The notes: generated by a model from the sequence alone, not told the origin. Counted from the stretch's first letter, positions 48,801 through 62,650 are shown. The stretch is DNA of 64,000 nucleotides from Nemopilema nomurai (GCA_003864495.1 ML133388.1:1488738-1552737), one strand, 5' to 3'. Numbers and translations are program-made.

Positions 48801-51800
48801 GGCAAACACTCGGTCTCCTTCGACACATATTTGCGATGAGAGGTTGGTCCTATTGTAAAGATGGGAAGTTGGTCTATGGTCATTGAAGCTTGGTTCAGGC
48901 AGTTTTTGCGTGCTTTGGGTAATGATTATTGGCAGAATTAATATTGCTACGTTAATAATTTATTTCGGCATCCAAGAAAAGAAACTGAAATTTCTAGCGT
49001 CACTGTCAGAGGAAGTCTGTCGATTTCAACAGATTCTGTCACTGGGATGGCAGTAGTTTGCCCACCCGTTAGGTATACTACGGACATTTTTAGGGGACCA
49101 AAGGTACACAAATTAAACACCTTTCCCATCATCAAATTCATTCAAAGTTGCCAATTCTGAAATTGGCGTAGATTGAATTTTCATGGGCAAATAACCTCCC
49201 AGTTTTAACAAACAGGAGCTGAGGTTTTTGAATGAATTACCAGTACATTGCATCAAAACGAAGCTTTAATCATTATAGGCCATTGATACAATCCATGTGT
49301 TCTACTTTCTTTAAATAAACACAATTAGTAGCTGGAAGCATTTTTCTGCGCCTCGGTTATTCAGCAAACCCCTGTAGAACCTTGTAGAATTCATTTCACT
49401 GCAAGGTTTTTATAATCGCAGTTGCGGATCGAAAACACTAGAGGGTGACGGAAAAAGCGCTTGATTGGTTATAATTGACCAATCAGCGATACTTTATCAG
49501 CGATAACTGACCAATAAGAAAAAACAATGTCAGAACTTACCCTCAACGGCCTCTACAGATGTGGAAGGCCTATCTAGTTCTCTCCGCACAAATTCATCAT
49601 CATCTGCATCTTCGTCGTCAGAATGATTCCTTGCCTGTTCTCGCTCATCTTTACTGGTAGATCCACTTCTGCAGAACCTGTCGAAGGAATCGAGGCTGAG
49701 CGACCGCTGCTTTGTTTCAGTCCGAGGCAGATGGTGGAAGTCGCCGTCAAAGTCCTCACTGCTAACGTATGTTATGCGATAGGCATCTGAAATTAGAAGC
49801 AGCAGCATAAAGCAATATAACTAGGCCGCGTGTTACTGCGAAAAACTGGGGAAAGACTAGGATTATAGTGGAGAATCAGATCTTAAAAGGCATCATAGAA
49901 TACGGAGAAAGGAGTGCAGTACCAATCATGTTTGTCATACATGGGCTACCACGTGTCACAATGCGCCATGAGGTAGACTATAAAAATCACTTTGCGATGG
50001 TTCTGCTACTAAAACTCAAGTCAATACTTAGAAGCCTTAAAATTCCTATTTAATACACGCTCTATAATTAAAATCTTAAAAACTGCACGAAAGATTGGGG
50101 TCATAAATGCTCAAAGTACTTTTACGTCAGACGAAAGTTCTTCAAGTGCGGAAAAAATAGGCTTCGTGGTATTCAGCAAAGTTCGAATCCCATCTCATGC
50201 TAATTTGTTCCATCCACTGTCAAAGATGATTGCTTACAGGCCCCGCATAGTCTCACCGCTTCCACGAGTGGGTGAATGGATATTGCAAAAGAGATGGTGG
50301 GCCTAAGTAGCGAAAAACACCCCTGGAATGCTATGTCGATTGAAAGAAAACATATTCTCGCATCAGCGCTTTTTTAATACATCCTTAAGAAATATAACAC
50401 ATATGAGCCTACCTTCCGATTTCACACTGGATGGGAGGTTGACTGGTGTTTGGTCATCAACATGACTCAAGTTGTCAGATTTCGAATCAATGTCATGAAG
50501 CTCCGGAGAAAGAACTCTTGGGTCTCCAGCAATGGAATCCACATTCGAACTTGATATCTCTTGGTCCAGGCTTAGGCCATCGTTCGCTACAAAAACATTT
50601 TTGTTACGTAGAGCGATAAAAACTGGAAGCACATTAACGAAAACAAAGAATGCTCTTTTACGGGCCTTATAGCCAATGCAGACCAAGCCGAGGGGCAACT
50701 CAATCTTACAAATAGCGAGACTTCCACGAGAACAAGAGGTTTTTCAGAGATTTTGCGATAAAACAATAGGATTTTTACAAAAGGTGTACGAGATATTTTG
50801 GAGTAATTTGCCCCTCGGACCAAGCATGCAAATACTGTGCTTAAAATCAGGTTATTTTCCGCAAGACTTTCGAATTTCCCAAGCCAAGCTTTAACTTGTG
50901 CGATAACCAATACACAACCATGGCATTGCTGTCATTCTTAGAGGCCTGAAGTCATTAGTTAAAATTTAAAGAGGCAAAACTCCTGACAAAGCCTTCGTTT
51001 GCGATGTTTTCATACGTTTATTATACATGGATAAAAATGCTTCTCCGAATACATAATTAAATGTTTAAGAGCCTCTAACGGATAGGCATTGGAGATAAAA
51101 GCCTCCTCCTTGGTACCTGTAGGGGAGAAGCAGTGTACTATACTATTTCAAAGTAAATAATTCAAACAACCACAACCCCACCCCCATCCTTGCAGCGGTG
51201 CATAAATCCCAATAAAATCGAATGTGGGGCTATGCTTGTTCAGCCTTGAAATATGATACCTTTAGTAAAAGGATTCGCAAGTAAAAGGAAATATCACAGA
51301 GAAGTGGATTATTGCAATATATAAGCATTTATAAGGAACAATGTCTTCCCCCGGCTAGAATGGCCACAGCCAAAGAGAGAGAGGGGGAATTTCTTCTTTT
51401 TTTGTTAAATTGTGAAAAACGGTTGTATCTTACATGAAAGAGAAATAAATTTTTTCGAGGCCTACAAAATGGCTAACGGCAATTCTAGCTTACGATCGTT
51501 CATATAAATGATCAGACTTTGGAAGTTAAGAAAAGGAGGACAAAGAGTCATGGATACTATTTCCATCATGGATAGAGCGTATCATTGGTGAATGAGATGA
51601 GACAGCAAAAACAACATGTCTCGAGAATCTTTTTGAATTCAATAAATTGTTTCTTTTAAAAAATCAGCTTCAGCATTAACTTTCTAAGAAATTTCAGCTC
51701 ATAACGTTTAATCAGCAGTTGGATAATATCCGCACGAAAAAGTATTTGAAATGCCACTGAATTTGCTATTTCTTTGGTATTTATTTTCAATTGCTATTTG

Positions 51801-54800
51801 CTAATGCCACTAAAGCCGAAATCCAGCGTAGAAAAGGCTAGAGAGTGTTTGAAAGTCTTATTAAATGCAATGCCTATCTAAAAATCCGTATTCTGTGAAA
51901 CATAATGAGAAACAATCCTTGGCCAGAAACAAGGTTGCCAGGAGTGGTTCTCCATCTTCATCTATCGTAAACTCGATCCTTCGGCCTTTTTTCGAGTCCA
52001 ACTGCTCAGTTTAATTTTCGGGGGTGCAAGTTACAGTATATCCTTACGAATAGATAACCTTTTGCAAAGATTGGCCAATTTATGTCATACATTGATGTCT
52101 AGTAGCGGTTGTAGACTGAAATAGAGGAAATGCTTTGCACACGTTCATGAACTCATTCTCTGTCTTGCTAAAAACTAGTGTAGGATCTAAGCATAAGTGC
52201 CGGACCCCGAGAGATTGTCCCACCGCTACTTTCCAGATTTCATTAATAATTGCATATTAAAGCAGTGCATAAAGCGTCTGCAGCAGTGGAAAATAATTGC
52301 TCAGCCTAATAACAGAAGCTCAGCAATTTCTATCAATAAAACTGTTTCGGTTAAGGAACCACGCGTCGCTCAATCACGTGATGGCACTGCGTTGCGGCAA
52401 ACAGCCAATCAGATTCGGAAGAAAAAGCTATGAGCCAATGAGATCATTATTCTTACACAGGTCGCTACTCTTCCTGTCTTCTTTCTGCAGGTCCAGACCT
52501 AGCAAGAACTTCTCGTAAATATCTCCATCCTGAACAGAGAAAGCAAAGGAATAAGAAACATTTTGACAAAAAATAATAACTGGTGATGACTTTCATAAAA
52601 AACTCCAATTATTGACCAATAATAGGTTACTCGGCTCTTGGTATATATTGAACATATTAAAATCTTGGCAACAAAAATTCTTAAGAAACTATTACAGTTT
52701 TTAAGCTATCGTGATAGAATTCTTAGTTCGGATAAGAGACAGAAAGCAGAAATAAGTAGTAAACATAATAAAACTATATTCCTTTCAATAATCAATGCTT
52801 AGGCTAAAGAATAGGAGAAGTGGATATCAAATATTCGATATATTTTCAAGTCATCTTAATGTTATTGAAAATGTAAAAGCCTCTAAACTTGATCGTTGCT
52901 TTATTGTTATAATCGTAATGAGTTTTACAGCCTCGGGATTTAAAGAGCAAGAGATTGATAAACTAGGGGAGAAATAACACCCACATCCAAATCATCTTGA
53001 AAGTCTCCATCATTGTCATTCGAAGTGGTATCCGCGGGCTTCTCAGGAACCATCACTTTGATTGGAAACGAGTCCTGAAACTATGAAACACACATTGCTG
53101 AGTGACGAAAACATACGATTTTCACACACTATGAAAAGCAAACAAAGTTGGATGGGATTAGACAGCCGGAGCCAATTGGCTCCAAATATTTTCTCCGCGA
53201 AGCTGGTAGCCACAAATGAATTCATATGACAAATGAATTCTCAAATAACCAGAATTCACAAGAGATACACTAGCAAGGGAATAAATATTACAGCTCAATA
53301 TCAGGATTACAAAAAAACATTCGTTGATTGCCCTTTTCCTTATGATGTAACTACCTACTAAGGAAACTTAAATAATCGGACACTTGCTGGATATAATCTC
53401 AAGTGGAATCAGACAATTTTCTCAATCAACCTGGTTTTACTTCACGTCGAAGGGGAAGAAAGTCGATCCGACTTAATGAAACATTTAAGCTATCTTAAGG
53501 AACACTAAACAAGATTTATCTCTGAACTGCAACGAAGGCTAAAAGTAAATGGGTTTCAAGCATCCCCCGAGTAACCAGCACGATCTACATTTCAAATTCA
53601 TAGAGTTTTCTGCAGCCTCCAAAAGCAGATGGTAAAAGTAATTGGCATCAGTTTGCGGATACCTAGCAATTATCTCTAGCAGCCCATTCATACTTGCCTA
53701 TCCAAGCTTTTCGATATCTAAGCTTTTCCAATTATTTGAAATAAGCGTCATGCAATAAGGAAAATTTTCTGAATAAACACGATTATCTGAATACGTGAGT
53801 AAGGATATATTCCACTCTTCCGGTTCGTGCCTTCAACAGAAACATTAGTATGACTACGAGAGAAATCAAGCGAATGCGATATCTTTATTTGTTAAAGTTA
53901 AATCGTCACAAACAAGTTGCTTGAACAGCTGCTTCCGTCTTCAAAACAAAATCTCACTAAAATTAATCGCTGTTCCCAAGTAAATTTTCCAGCTTTCCAA
54001 GAAACAAGGGGGTTCTTCAAGGCAAAGACCAACTGCATACGCTGACTTCACTTACGAGCGTGAATCTAAATATTTAATTGATAGTACTGGGGTAACAAAC
54101 ATTGCGGCTCTAACGACATAGGGTCTTATCATTGTGCTTGCTTCTTTATTGACCTTTGATCGATTCAGAAGCCAGCATACTGATCCAAACAATTGGCTAA
54201 AATGACGTCATAACAAAGACTCGCTTGCAGAGTGGTCCTGAATGTATGTCTTTGCGTGCAGTAGCGCTTGTTGCAATAAAACCAAGGAGACATTGTTTGT
54301 TTAATTGTAAGCAATTTATTCAGTTATCAAGGTGTGATTCTCAGAAATGCAATGTTGTCCTTCCTGTTAGTTTTCCACGTTAACGTCACTTCTAATCTAT
54401 TACTATACGAGGAGACACTAAAAACAACAAGCGAATTAGATAGAAAGTCCATTTAAAACCAAGTGTATTTCAACGCCTATATAATAAGAGACCTGCCCTT
54501 AGAAAAGACTTCCATTAAAATCTACTACCAAATTATACAGTGCGTCAATTAGAGATCCGAGGAAAGTAGATTAACTTAACGATAATCAACGGATGTTAAA
54601 ACGCAGCTTAGCTCAGGGGACTGGGCTACCTAAAAATAGAAACTCTTAGCAATCCAATCAAGATTGAGAACAGCAGAGTTCATGTGATCACTTCAAATGT
54701 CGCTGCATGTGGTGTGATGCAAGACGATGCGGCGCCCATGTGATCACTTTGACTATACAATCAATCCGCATGCCTGAATTGAATTGAGTTAAAGTGTACT

Positions 54801-57800
54801 TTTGAATTGGGGCCTTATGTCCGTTGTATTTTGCACCAAATTTACAGCACTGTGAACAAATATTTCCATTGAGCTTTCAGGCATTTATCTTTTAGTTTCG
54901 CAGAAGATTTTAGTAAACTTGTCTATGATTTCACTATCTCTGATTGCATTAGAAACTGTTTGCGCAGTGTCTTAAGCTGTGCCAACTTTCAAGGCCGGTT
55001 TCCACTTGATTCGCAGTAGTCGCGCGACCTGGCGAATGGGCGAATGGGCAGATCTGCGACTCGGCATAATTTCTCGAGTTGTGCGCCATCAGTCGCTCAG
55101 TAGTTTAACTGAGTTGAACTACACGGCGAATGGCCGCGCATTCGCAGCGAAAGAGGAAGTTAAGTTTTGCTCATGCCCAATCGCGCGACCAGCACGAATC
55201 AAGTGGAAATCGGCCTTTAGAGAGCAGTGCCCTTAGGCCCAGGGAACCTAGACTGAAGGGACGGCAAGCATACGCAAGATGAGATTCGTTCATTACCTCT
55301 GGAATGTAATTGTCATCCTCCAGTTCATTAGAAATCGTCCCGCTGGCACTGCCCTCGCTTTCCAGCCTCACCTTCGGCTTTCTTCTCGCACTCTCGCCTC
55401 GCCTTCGTGGGCGCAAATGAATAACAAAATCGTCATCAGCTTTCTTGCGACATGAACCTTCTGACAGCGGGAAAGCGCTTTCCGTTGCCTGACGCAGCAG
55501 GTCCGGAGTAGACCGCTTGCGGGGACCCAGCAGCTCGTCACTTATGGTAACATCGGGCGGTGTCTGCGTTCCGCTTGAGACCTGCATTGACGGTGCGGCA
55601 ACAGGCGCGGCAAGAGGCGCGGCAAGAGGCACGGCGGAGGGCGGCGTTTTGTTTCTCGATGTCTTTTTCGCGGCATAGAACTCATGCGCCTTGAATAACG
55701 GCTCGCGAACGAAGCTGTCGAGCGGTGAATTCTAAAAGGAGCCATAGATATAACACAGGTCATATGAGCGGCAGAGAGAAAGTTTAAAAAGTTAGAAAAC
55801 ATTTGAAACTTAGAATATTGGAACACGCATGCTATCAAGCAAAATCAAAATAAAACCAAAATAAAACGAAATTAAACAAAAGTTTTTATTAATTTCCATG
55901 GCTTTTCATCTGCTTTAGTTACTTGATCGATTTTGATAAGTAATTAATCTCTATTATTTCAAATCATTTTATTATTAATTCGACCTCCAAAATGAAGCAT
56001 TTTCCTTAATCGACCATCCCTTTATATATTGTTCTGAGAACATCATGCTTTAAACTGGTTGAGATATACAGCTTAATGACATTTAGAAATAATAAAGAAA
56101 AGCCCATTGCTCGTGACATTAATCAAAAAGGTTTGTCAAAAGTTAACAACTGGCCTAGCAAGATTGCGAATGAAATTATAATCGATAAAGCATGAAATAA
56201 AAAAATTGAATCATCTTTTAACTGAGATTTTATTGATTTAGAAAATCAGTCATTTTCTTCAGCAAACATACAATTAACGTACAATTTCTGGAGATGATTC
56301 GAAATCAGAGTGTAAACATGAACACTCTTAGTGTATTTCTGTGCATAGGAAACCTTTAGTAGCACAACAAGAAGTCAAAGATATACACCCCAACATGAGA
56401 TATAAAATCTCAGTTTCAGAACGGCTGATTCGCACACACTTAGGCACTTCACAAACTCGTGCTTGCTTCAACTTGTTCTGTCCTGTTAATCAGCCTTCCG
56501 TAACTTCACTTTAAGAGAGTTCTTGACTTATATTAGCAGTAAAAGTAGTTCTACATCTCTTCATTGTGTTTACAGTAAATCTTGTTTCGCATGTGTATGA
56601 TCTGTTTCTCTTCAGAACTACATGCATTGAATTGCTAAATAGCTAGATCGGTCAAGATTTCTATCATCAATATCTCTACGTTAATACAAATTTTTCTTCT
56701 CCTCGCATAGTGTTTGCTACGCGATCTCCGAAAGAAAACTCTATGGCTCTATGAAAGGACCCTATTTTACCAATCAATAATGTAACCCTAATAATAGCAT
56801 GGTATTACCAAACTCGTGTGCCCTGCTATAAGGGCATTCTGGGAAAAGATCTTTGAGCTAGAAGAGCTGCTTTCATTAACAGATATGCTGGGAAGAAGAC
56901 AAATTAGAACCCACTGGCTACACTGACTAAAAGTCGTGTTATTCCAAATCTCACTTCAAAAGCTTGCTTTACACTTCAATCTCCGGCGAGCAAATCAGAA
57001 ATCTAGACATAATTTTTATGCATACAGAATTAAGCTTTGCTATAAAAACCTTTGATAGTGTTGCCGATTTCAAAATGAACTTGAATTTGCAATCCTAAAG
57101 GCATTAAAGAACTAAGCAGATCGCGTTATCAAATAGCAATGTATTAAATATGTTTACACAAATTGAAAATAAAGGAAAACTCACAAAATCCAAAACAAAT
57201 ATGACCATTTCTAGGCCAACTAGAAGCTGCTCGAAGATCATGCATCTCTGAAAAACACGAGAGGTTAGATAGTTTCAAAAGCTATTAACGATCAGTCAAA
57301 AACTGAAATCGTAGTTCACACAAATCTTTGAGATAAAGACAAAAAAATAAAACAAAATGTTTCATCTCCGAAACAGGATAAATAAGATGACAAACAGTTG
57401 GATAAGAAATGTACTTTTCGGCTGTCAGATGAAAGGTCATTATCAAAAAACCAGACAAATCCGTTTGCAAGTATACCGTCAAAGGTAAAATATCGGTGCT
57501 TTCTAGTAACTATAAAAAATATGCATCTTAAGGAATTAGGCATAATCGCACTCATTTAAGCAAATTTTAAAGCAAATAAATTGTCAGTTATCCTAGATTC
57601 CATCAAACAGAAAAGATCTATCAAATTGGCTTAGTAACATAGTGTATGATAACTTGATGCAATCAATGAAATTCAAAACTATGATAAATTACGGCAACTT
57701 TCAGCATCTCACCTCAATATCCCTGAGCAATGCGTATTTCTTGTAAAAGAGTTTTAGGCCTTTTTCGTTTGCTCTAAGGAGCTTGATATAACTTGGAAGC

Positions 57801-60800
57801 GAGCTTTCCATAAACGTTAAGTATAGCCAGATATGACCTGAATAATGTAAAAGAAATAAAATATTCAGAAAGCTAATGCATTGTAAAAATATCACAACAA
57901 TCAAATGTTACAGAAAATTGTCACGAAGTGGTTTATATAGCTTTTTTGCAGATTATTTCAGGTGGATTTTGAGCCGCAACTTACTATTAACTTTTGCGAC
58001 ATCTTTAGTAATTGTCCAACATTCGCATAAAAAGAACTTTAAATATGCAAAAACTGTTTCCGTTGCTTCGCGCCCTTTTGGAGATTTGCACTAGGAAAAA
58101 TTTGTTCACAAATTCAATCTTGTGATTTAAGCAATTCAATCCAGGAGCAAATGTAGCTAGTTCAACCCTGGCTTCAAATTAAGCACTTCTGAGATGTCCA
58201 AAGGTCTCTTTTAATCCAAGTTCCTTTTGAAAAGTAACTCGAAATCGGATCTTGACTCGGCTATGGACACGATCTAATACCATCGCCAGTGTTTTCAAAA
58301 ATCTTCGTTCTGTCAACACGAATAAAATTACTTGGAGGTTCTATTCCAGTTTTAAACCAAAGTGTTCTAGCCTCACATTGCGTATAGCTAAACAATGTAA
58401 ACGGTTTCCAGCCGGCTCTCTGGATACTCAAGGATTGGTTTTTCAGGTGAACTCTGCAGTATTCTCACTCTTCATAGTGATATCTTCTGTCTGGCAAAAC
58501 ATATTCTCTCTACCACAAGAATATTGGCCGGTATAATAGTTATCCTATCGATGGATAAGATAGTTGTTGCTTCCTGTCATGTGGTTAAAACTGAACGCCA
58601 GTCGTGAATAAGGCTCTTCTATAAATTCAGGAATTTGATGCGGGCGACTATACAAACAATTACAGGACAAAACTCGGTGTACCTTACAAAAAAAGTGTCT
58701 TCCCTCGCTTATTGGTGAAGAATTTCCATTTAGTTAAAAATTACAACTTTACTGACATACTACTAAGTTAACAGACTTGTACTTGTTTACCAAATGAACT
58801 TATAGAAATTTGAAGAAAATGTGTTGAAACAAATGTATGAATTCACATTAATATCGCTTGTTGGTATTTCAAAGTCAATCGTACATGACCTGGCACATTT
58901 TCTAAACTGCTGTTGATTTTTCTGACAAATTAGTGGTTCTTCTTTTTGTATAGAGAAATAATATATTATTTTGACAACCCTGTCTCTCTAATAATCTTCT
59001 ACAGAAGAGACTAATCTGTTTAAAATGTCAGGCTCATCCTTGAAATAACAAAATTAGCCAATTCATTCAATTACAAGCTAGCCTTCAGTTGCTGTTAACT
59101 GAATCTGTCTTTGATTTGATTAACAGGAAATGAAGTGAGCTGAAATTTGAATGGCAAGGAGATTGGAAGTACTGCTTCTGATAATTAATATCTTGTTTTT
59201 TTAACATAGTTTAGGATAACTCAGGAAACAAACCTCTTTTCACTTGATCACAGGCTTCATGGTGACTTTGAACCATTTGAACAGTTGATTTATGGCAAAC
59301 TTTCTTTACAAGTGGCCAGTACCCTTCTCTTGGTTCATTTAAACTACACAAAAAATTTAAGGTAATAAAATTTTGATTCAAGAGTGAGATAAACCCCACC
59401 ACCCCTATCAACGGGGACAAATCAGGATCAAGACTGCATAATAAAAATGAAAATCAACACCCCAATTTCTTTAAAAAGTGAAATATAACTACTTCTATCC
59501 AGTAAGGATTTACATATGTATCAATGTGAATCATCAAAGTATATAAAATTAAAATCAAAGTCAAATGTGACACAACTTTCGGTGCCTAATTATTAAAAAT
59601 CATCAGCCTCATTTAAATATGCAAGAACACAGAATAAATATTTAATCGACAGGTGCAAAAATGGCAAATATTCTTAGAAAAAGAACAATTGAATACCACC
59701 AACATAATAAGCTAGAGCAAATTTTCACACAATGTATACTTTTGTTTAACAAACAATAAAGCAATTGAGCTTAGGTTGGGAAAACAGTAGGATTTAGGAA
59801 ACAAATAAATTATAAGGCAGCAGCATTCTCCTCACCCTAATGAAAGCCCCATGTCTATGTGATGAAGTAGGCTTTTGAAGTGCGGATTTTGCTTAGTTAT
59901 ACCAAAATTCTCCATTTTCTGTGATTCTGCTTCAGCCTGCATTTGATGCAACTAGAAAAAATTCAGCATATTAAGCAATTTAACAAACAGTATTTTTTTT
60001 TTTTTTTTTGTATTTGGATCTACCTTGCATTTGAAGGTAGTTTTAGGAAACTGAGAAGCTTAAGCTTATCGAGCAGTGTCCTGGTCCTTCCTCTCGATGT
60101 GACCACACCTCGTGATTCCTTATGCCTGGAATTACAGAGAGCTGGCAACTCTCCTCACTCTGGGTGAAAGTTTGGTCCACCCAGGGACTCAAACCACGGA
60201 CCCTTTGGTCCGTAGTCAGCGCCTCTAACCACTGAGACATCCTCACACATATACTATAATATACTATTTGTTAGTCAATTAGAGACAATCCCGAAATTGC
60301 ACTTCATAACAAGTCTTCATCAAATGACAAATATATGGATTATATCTACTTTTAATAATGGTGCTAAATGAAAACATCTGTTGGAAAATTCACAGATTGC
60401 TACATCAAAACAAACAGCTAAAATCTGAGAATCTCTTGACCAAATAAAGACATTCAATATGGTTAATCTTTTGCTGTAATATTTCTATTATTAGTACTTC
60501 CAAAACTAATACTAAAGCTTTTCATATCTTTTGTTCTTTCTCTTTGTCAATAGCCTAAAATAATCTGTTTCCTTGGTCCTTCTCTTGGTATAATGTACTA
60601 ACATTAGAGACCTTTACAAATCCTCTTGGATAAATAAATCTTACCACCTATCCAATCCATAAAACAAGAGTTAATAGCCACCTTCATTGTGGTTTCCTTG
60701 CAAGGGTATATTTTCAAGTAACAAGATTTAATAACCACCAACAATAAAGGGTATTATTTACTTACTTTTCAAACCATTTTGTATTTTACTACAAAACCAT

Positions 60801-60981
60801 TACCATATAAAAATGTGTAAAAGACTAACCCCTGATGCTCTGCAAACTAAAGATCATAACACATAAAGCCTCTTTACAAGAAGATTGAGCCTAAGGTTTT
60901 ATTTCCATAGCTTACCTGTTTAATGGATCTTGATATACCTTGCAGAGTCTCATCTTTGAAAAACTCTGCAGAACTCAACAT
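39862..60981 (-). CDS. PLEKHM2: PLEKHM2 (SKIP)-like RUN-PH adaptor, 20 exons, 3' end open
   Basis: Lysosome-positioning adaptor; in vertebrates PLEKHM2 links Arl8 to kinesin-1. Exons: 60981-60916, 59951-59836, 59343-59234, 57837-57713, 57247-57185, 55731-55297, 52529-52457, 50586-50413, 49786-49541, 47908-47780, 46079-46015, 45584-45491, 45006-44942, 44572-44490, 43485-43347, 41918-41860, 41238-41208, 40704-40670, 40547-40490, 39966-39862. All phases agree, giving 757 codons. Residues 1-160 form a RUN domain (GYWPLVKK, HIWLYLTFMESSLPSYIKLL, LFYKKYALLRD). The middle (about 160-500) is acidic, Ser-rich and low in complexity. A conserved block follows (NTLLLLSLELFEK, LLITNFSVYLL). A PH domain spans about 662-757 (TSYLG..HW, GSSLYEYY, CGGC, PLLELAA, DWIVNICQ). 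Coding after 39862 is unresolved; human PLEKHM2 has about 150 more residues there. A 54-nt optional exon may exist at 53038-52985. Confidence 0.88.
42370..42500. repeat. Degenerate AAAGCACGAT minisatellite
   Basis: About a dozen imperfect 9-11-bp units of the type AAAGCACGAT/AGAGCACGAT in tandem, inside a PLEKHM2-like intron. No function is evident. Confidence 0.75.
43959..44115. mobile_element. Inverted-repeat element, TAGCTAGAAATA family, copy 1
   Basis: Starts with TAGCTAGAAATAACAGAACC and shares internal blocks (GTGCAGACGTCGGAAAATGA, GTTGCGGATCGAAAACACTA) with copies at 48284 and 49420. The right end near 44103 (CTATTTCTGGCTTG) is degraded. It is in a PLEKHM2-like intron. Confidence 0.6.
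44333..44466. mobile_element. 134-bp MITE with inverted ends
   Basis: Left end GGCATAGCGGAATAATCTTT, continuing to TTGATTGG, pairs with the right end CCAATCAAATAAATTATTCC, continuing to GTTATGCTTA. The intervening DNA is AT-rich and non-coding. It is in a PLEKHM2-like intron. Confidence 0.65.
48284..48475. mobile_element. TAGCTAGAAATA family, copy 2
   Basis: Begins TAGCTAGAAATAGCGGAACC and carries the GTGCAGACGTCGGAAAATGA block. It runs into a palindromic GATTGGTTATAAATGACCAA unit that is also found at 49462. It is an intronic, non-coding fragment. Confidence 0.6.
49420..49500. repeat. Fragment shared with the 48.4-kb repeat
   Basis: GTTGCGGATCGAAAACACTA followed by the palindrome GATTGGTTATAATTGACCAA matches the 3' half of the 48284-48475 repeat and part of 43959-44115. 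It ends just before PLEKHM2-like exon 9 (49786-49541). Confidence 0.6.
54991..55217. mobile_element. 227-bp MITE with AAGGCCGGTTTCCACT ends
   Basis: Left end AAGGCCGGTTTCCACTTGAT and right end ATCAAGTGGAAATCGGCCTT are inverted repeats (one mismatch). The interior is GC-richer than its surroundings and partly palindromic (CGCGCGACC). It lies 80 bp downstream of PLEKHM2-like exon 6. No target duplication could be fixed. Confidence 0.75.
59992..60248 (-). mobile_element. tRNA-derived SINE, copy 2
   Basis: On the minus strand, box A-like TGTCTCAGTGGTTAGAGG (60239-60222) and box B GGTTTGAGTCCC (60195-60184) head a body nearly identical to the 27.2-kb copy. The tail is a poly(A) run (59993-60009 as T on the plus strand). 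It is in intron 1 of the PLEKHM2-like gene, same orientation as the gene. Confidence 0.85.
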
Positions 60982-60999
60982 CAAGCTTGCTGGGCCAGC

Positions 61000-62650
61000 C
61001 ACAGTGGCTCCTTAATATCTAAAAATGTTGTATTGTAGTACAGAATAGAAGATAACATACTACAATGAAATTAAACTGCACACTAGATGCTTAAAGAGTG
61101 AAAAAATTAGCTGAAACAGCAGAACTTATTGCTAGCCTTCAGACACTAGAAAGATTTGGTCTACTACCAAAACCCATCAATTCACCAACCAAAGCATTTT
61201 TCAGTTTAGATGTATCCCAATAACTAAAAGAAAATTTTCATACAACAAGCTTGATTTAAAACATTTCAAATGCATTTAACATAAAGAATTTCTAAAATTT
61301 TAACCATATGCAATCATAATGGACACTAGTACATTAAAAGAAATTTTTAGAAGGAATCTGCAAATTTTTGCATGATCATTTCCAAGACAGAACAAATAAA
61401 TAACTCCTAAGAAACTTAATTTAGGGGTTTCTTTAGCACATGCATCCCACTACAGAAAACCCATTAGCACAGGTCTAAGTCTAAGGAAAAGTATTGAATG
61501 CACATAACAAGGTTCTAACAAGAAAAATTAAAAAGATTAAAAAGTTTGCAACACTTTGCTTCTCTTAAACACCATCTATTCCCACTTGCATTTCTTGAAA
61601 TTTCTTATGTGGCTTTCGAACTCACTCTATAGTACTACATAATACACAATGCGTATTTGTTTCTAGAATTCTTGGGCCAGTGATATACTTCAAGATTTTT
61701 TTCAGGAAACCTTTGCTTTATGCTTATAAAAACATTTTTGATGGTTGAAAAACGGTGAATTAGGATTGCAAACTAAGCCAAAAAGTAACAAGGCCCATAT
61801 TATTTCCGTTTATTAACAGGAAACTTAACTTGAATACGTCGTCTTCTCTCCCCTCTTTCTAAGACAAAAAATCATCAGAAAGCAAGCTAAATCACTCATA
61901 TTACAGAAGATGCATGTAGCTTTTTGTTTGTGAAAAGTTTGTACTCTTTCGCTGAACAAACTTTCTCATCTGAGGTCCCAGATTTTGGCGGTCAACTCAG
62001 GATGTAAAGGACAGGGATGCTTGGCCTACCTGCTGAGCTAAGGTCATTGCAAATAACCAAAACTCGCTTTCATGAGTTGTTGCAGCTCTAAAGAAAACTT
62101 ATATAATTCATCATACCTTATTAAGTTTGCTGGTATGATATAATATGATTGTCCTGGAATAAACCAGAATATTGTCTGCACCATATACAACTGCTTAGCT
62201 CGTGACGCACCACAACACAACAACTACGACGACAAGCAACAGCAACAACAATACAAACTCTAGATCTAATGGTTAACTTGTTTGTTTTTCAATCGAGCCT
62301 GTGAGAACCATGCAGAAAGGAATATTCTTAAATAAAATATCTTAGCTTTCTGTGTAAATATCTCTATGTCATTAGTAAGGATAGAGTATAGCTTAAGGGA
62401 CTATGAGACCACCTACTATATTAAATTACGCCCTTAAGAGCCTATGGATTGATCGACTACTTCATGAAAAGGTTATGTATAAGAGTATACTCTAGAGCGT
62501 AAGAACTTGTGTAGCCAGACTTCAATTATTGATAAGATACTATTCTATACAGAATTGCAACATTGAGCAAATATTTTTGGTAGGTTTTTCGGAACATAAG
62601 TATGCTAATAAGTAGAATGGGGGACAAGCTAGTTTTAATCTTATTTTCTA
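61000..62650. other. Upstream of the PLEKHM2-like gene, no gene seen
   Basis: The PLEKHM2-like promoter should lie within the first kilobase or so right of 60981. I see no other exon. A partial tRNA box A-like motif at about 62029-62045 (minus) lacks a box B. Confidence 0.4.

Noticed and set aside
54979..55236. 85-codon plus-strand frame
   Set aside because: It is a translation of the inverted-repeat MITE at 54991-55217.
61980..62050. tRNA gene on the minus strand
   Set aside because: A box A-like TTAGCTCAGCAGGTAGG is present, but there is no box B (GGTTCGANTCC) and no cloverleaf; probably a degraded tRNA-derived repeat or chance.
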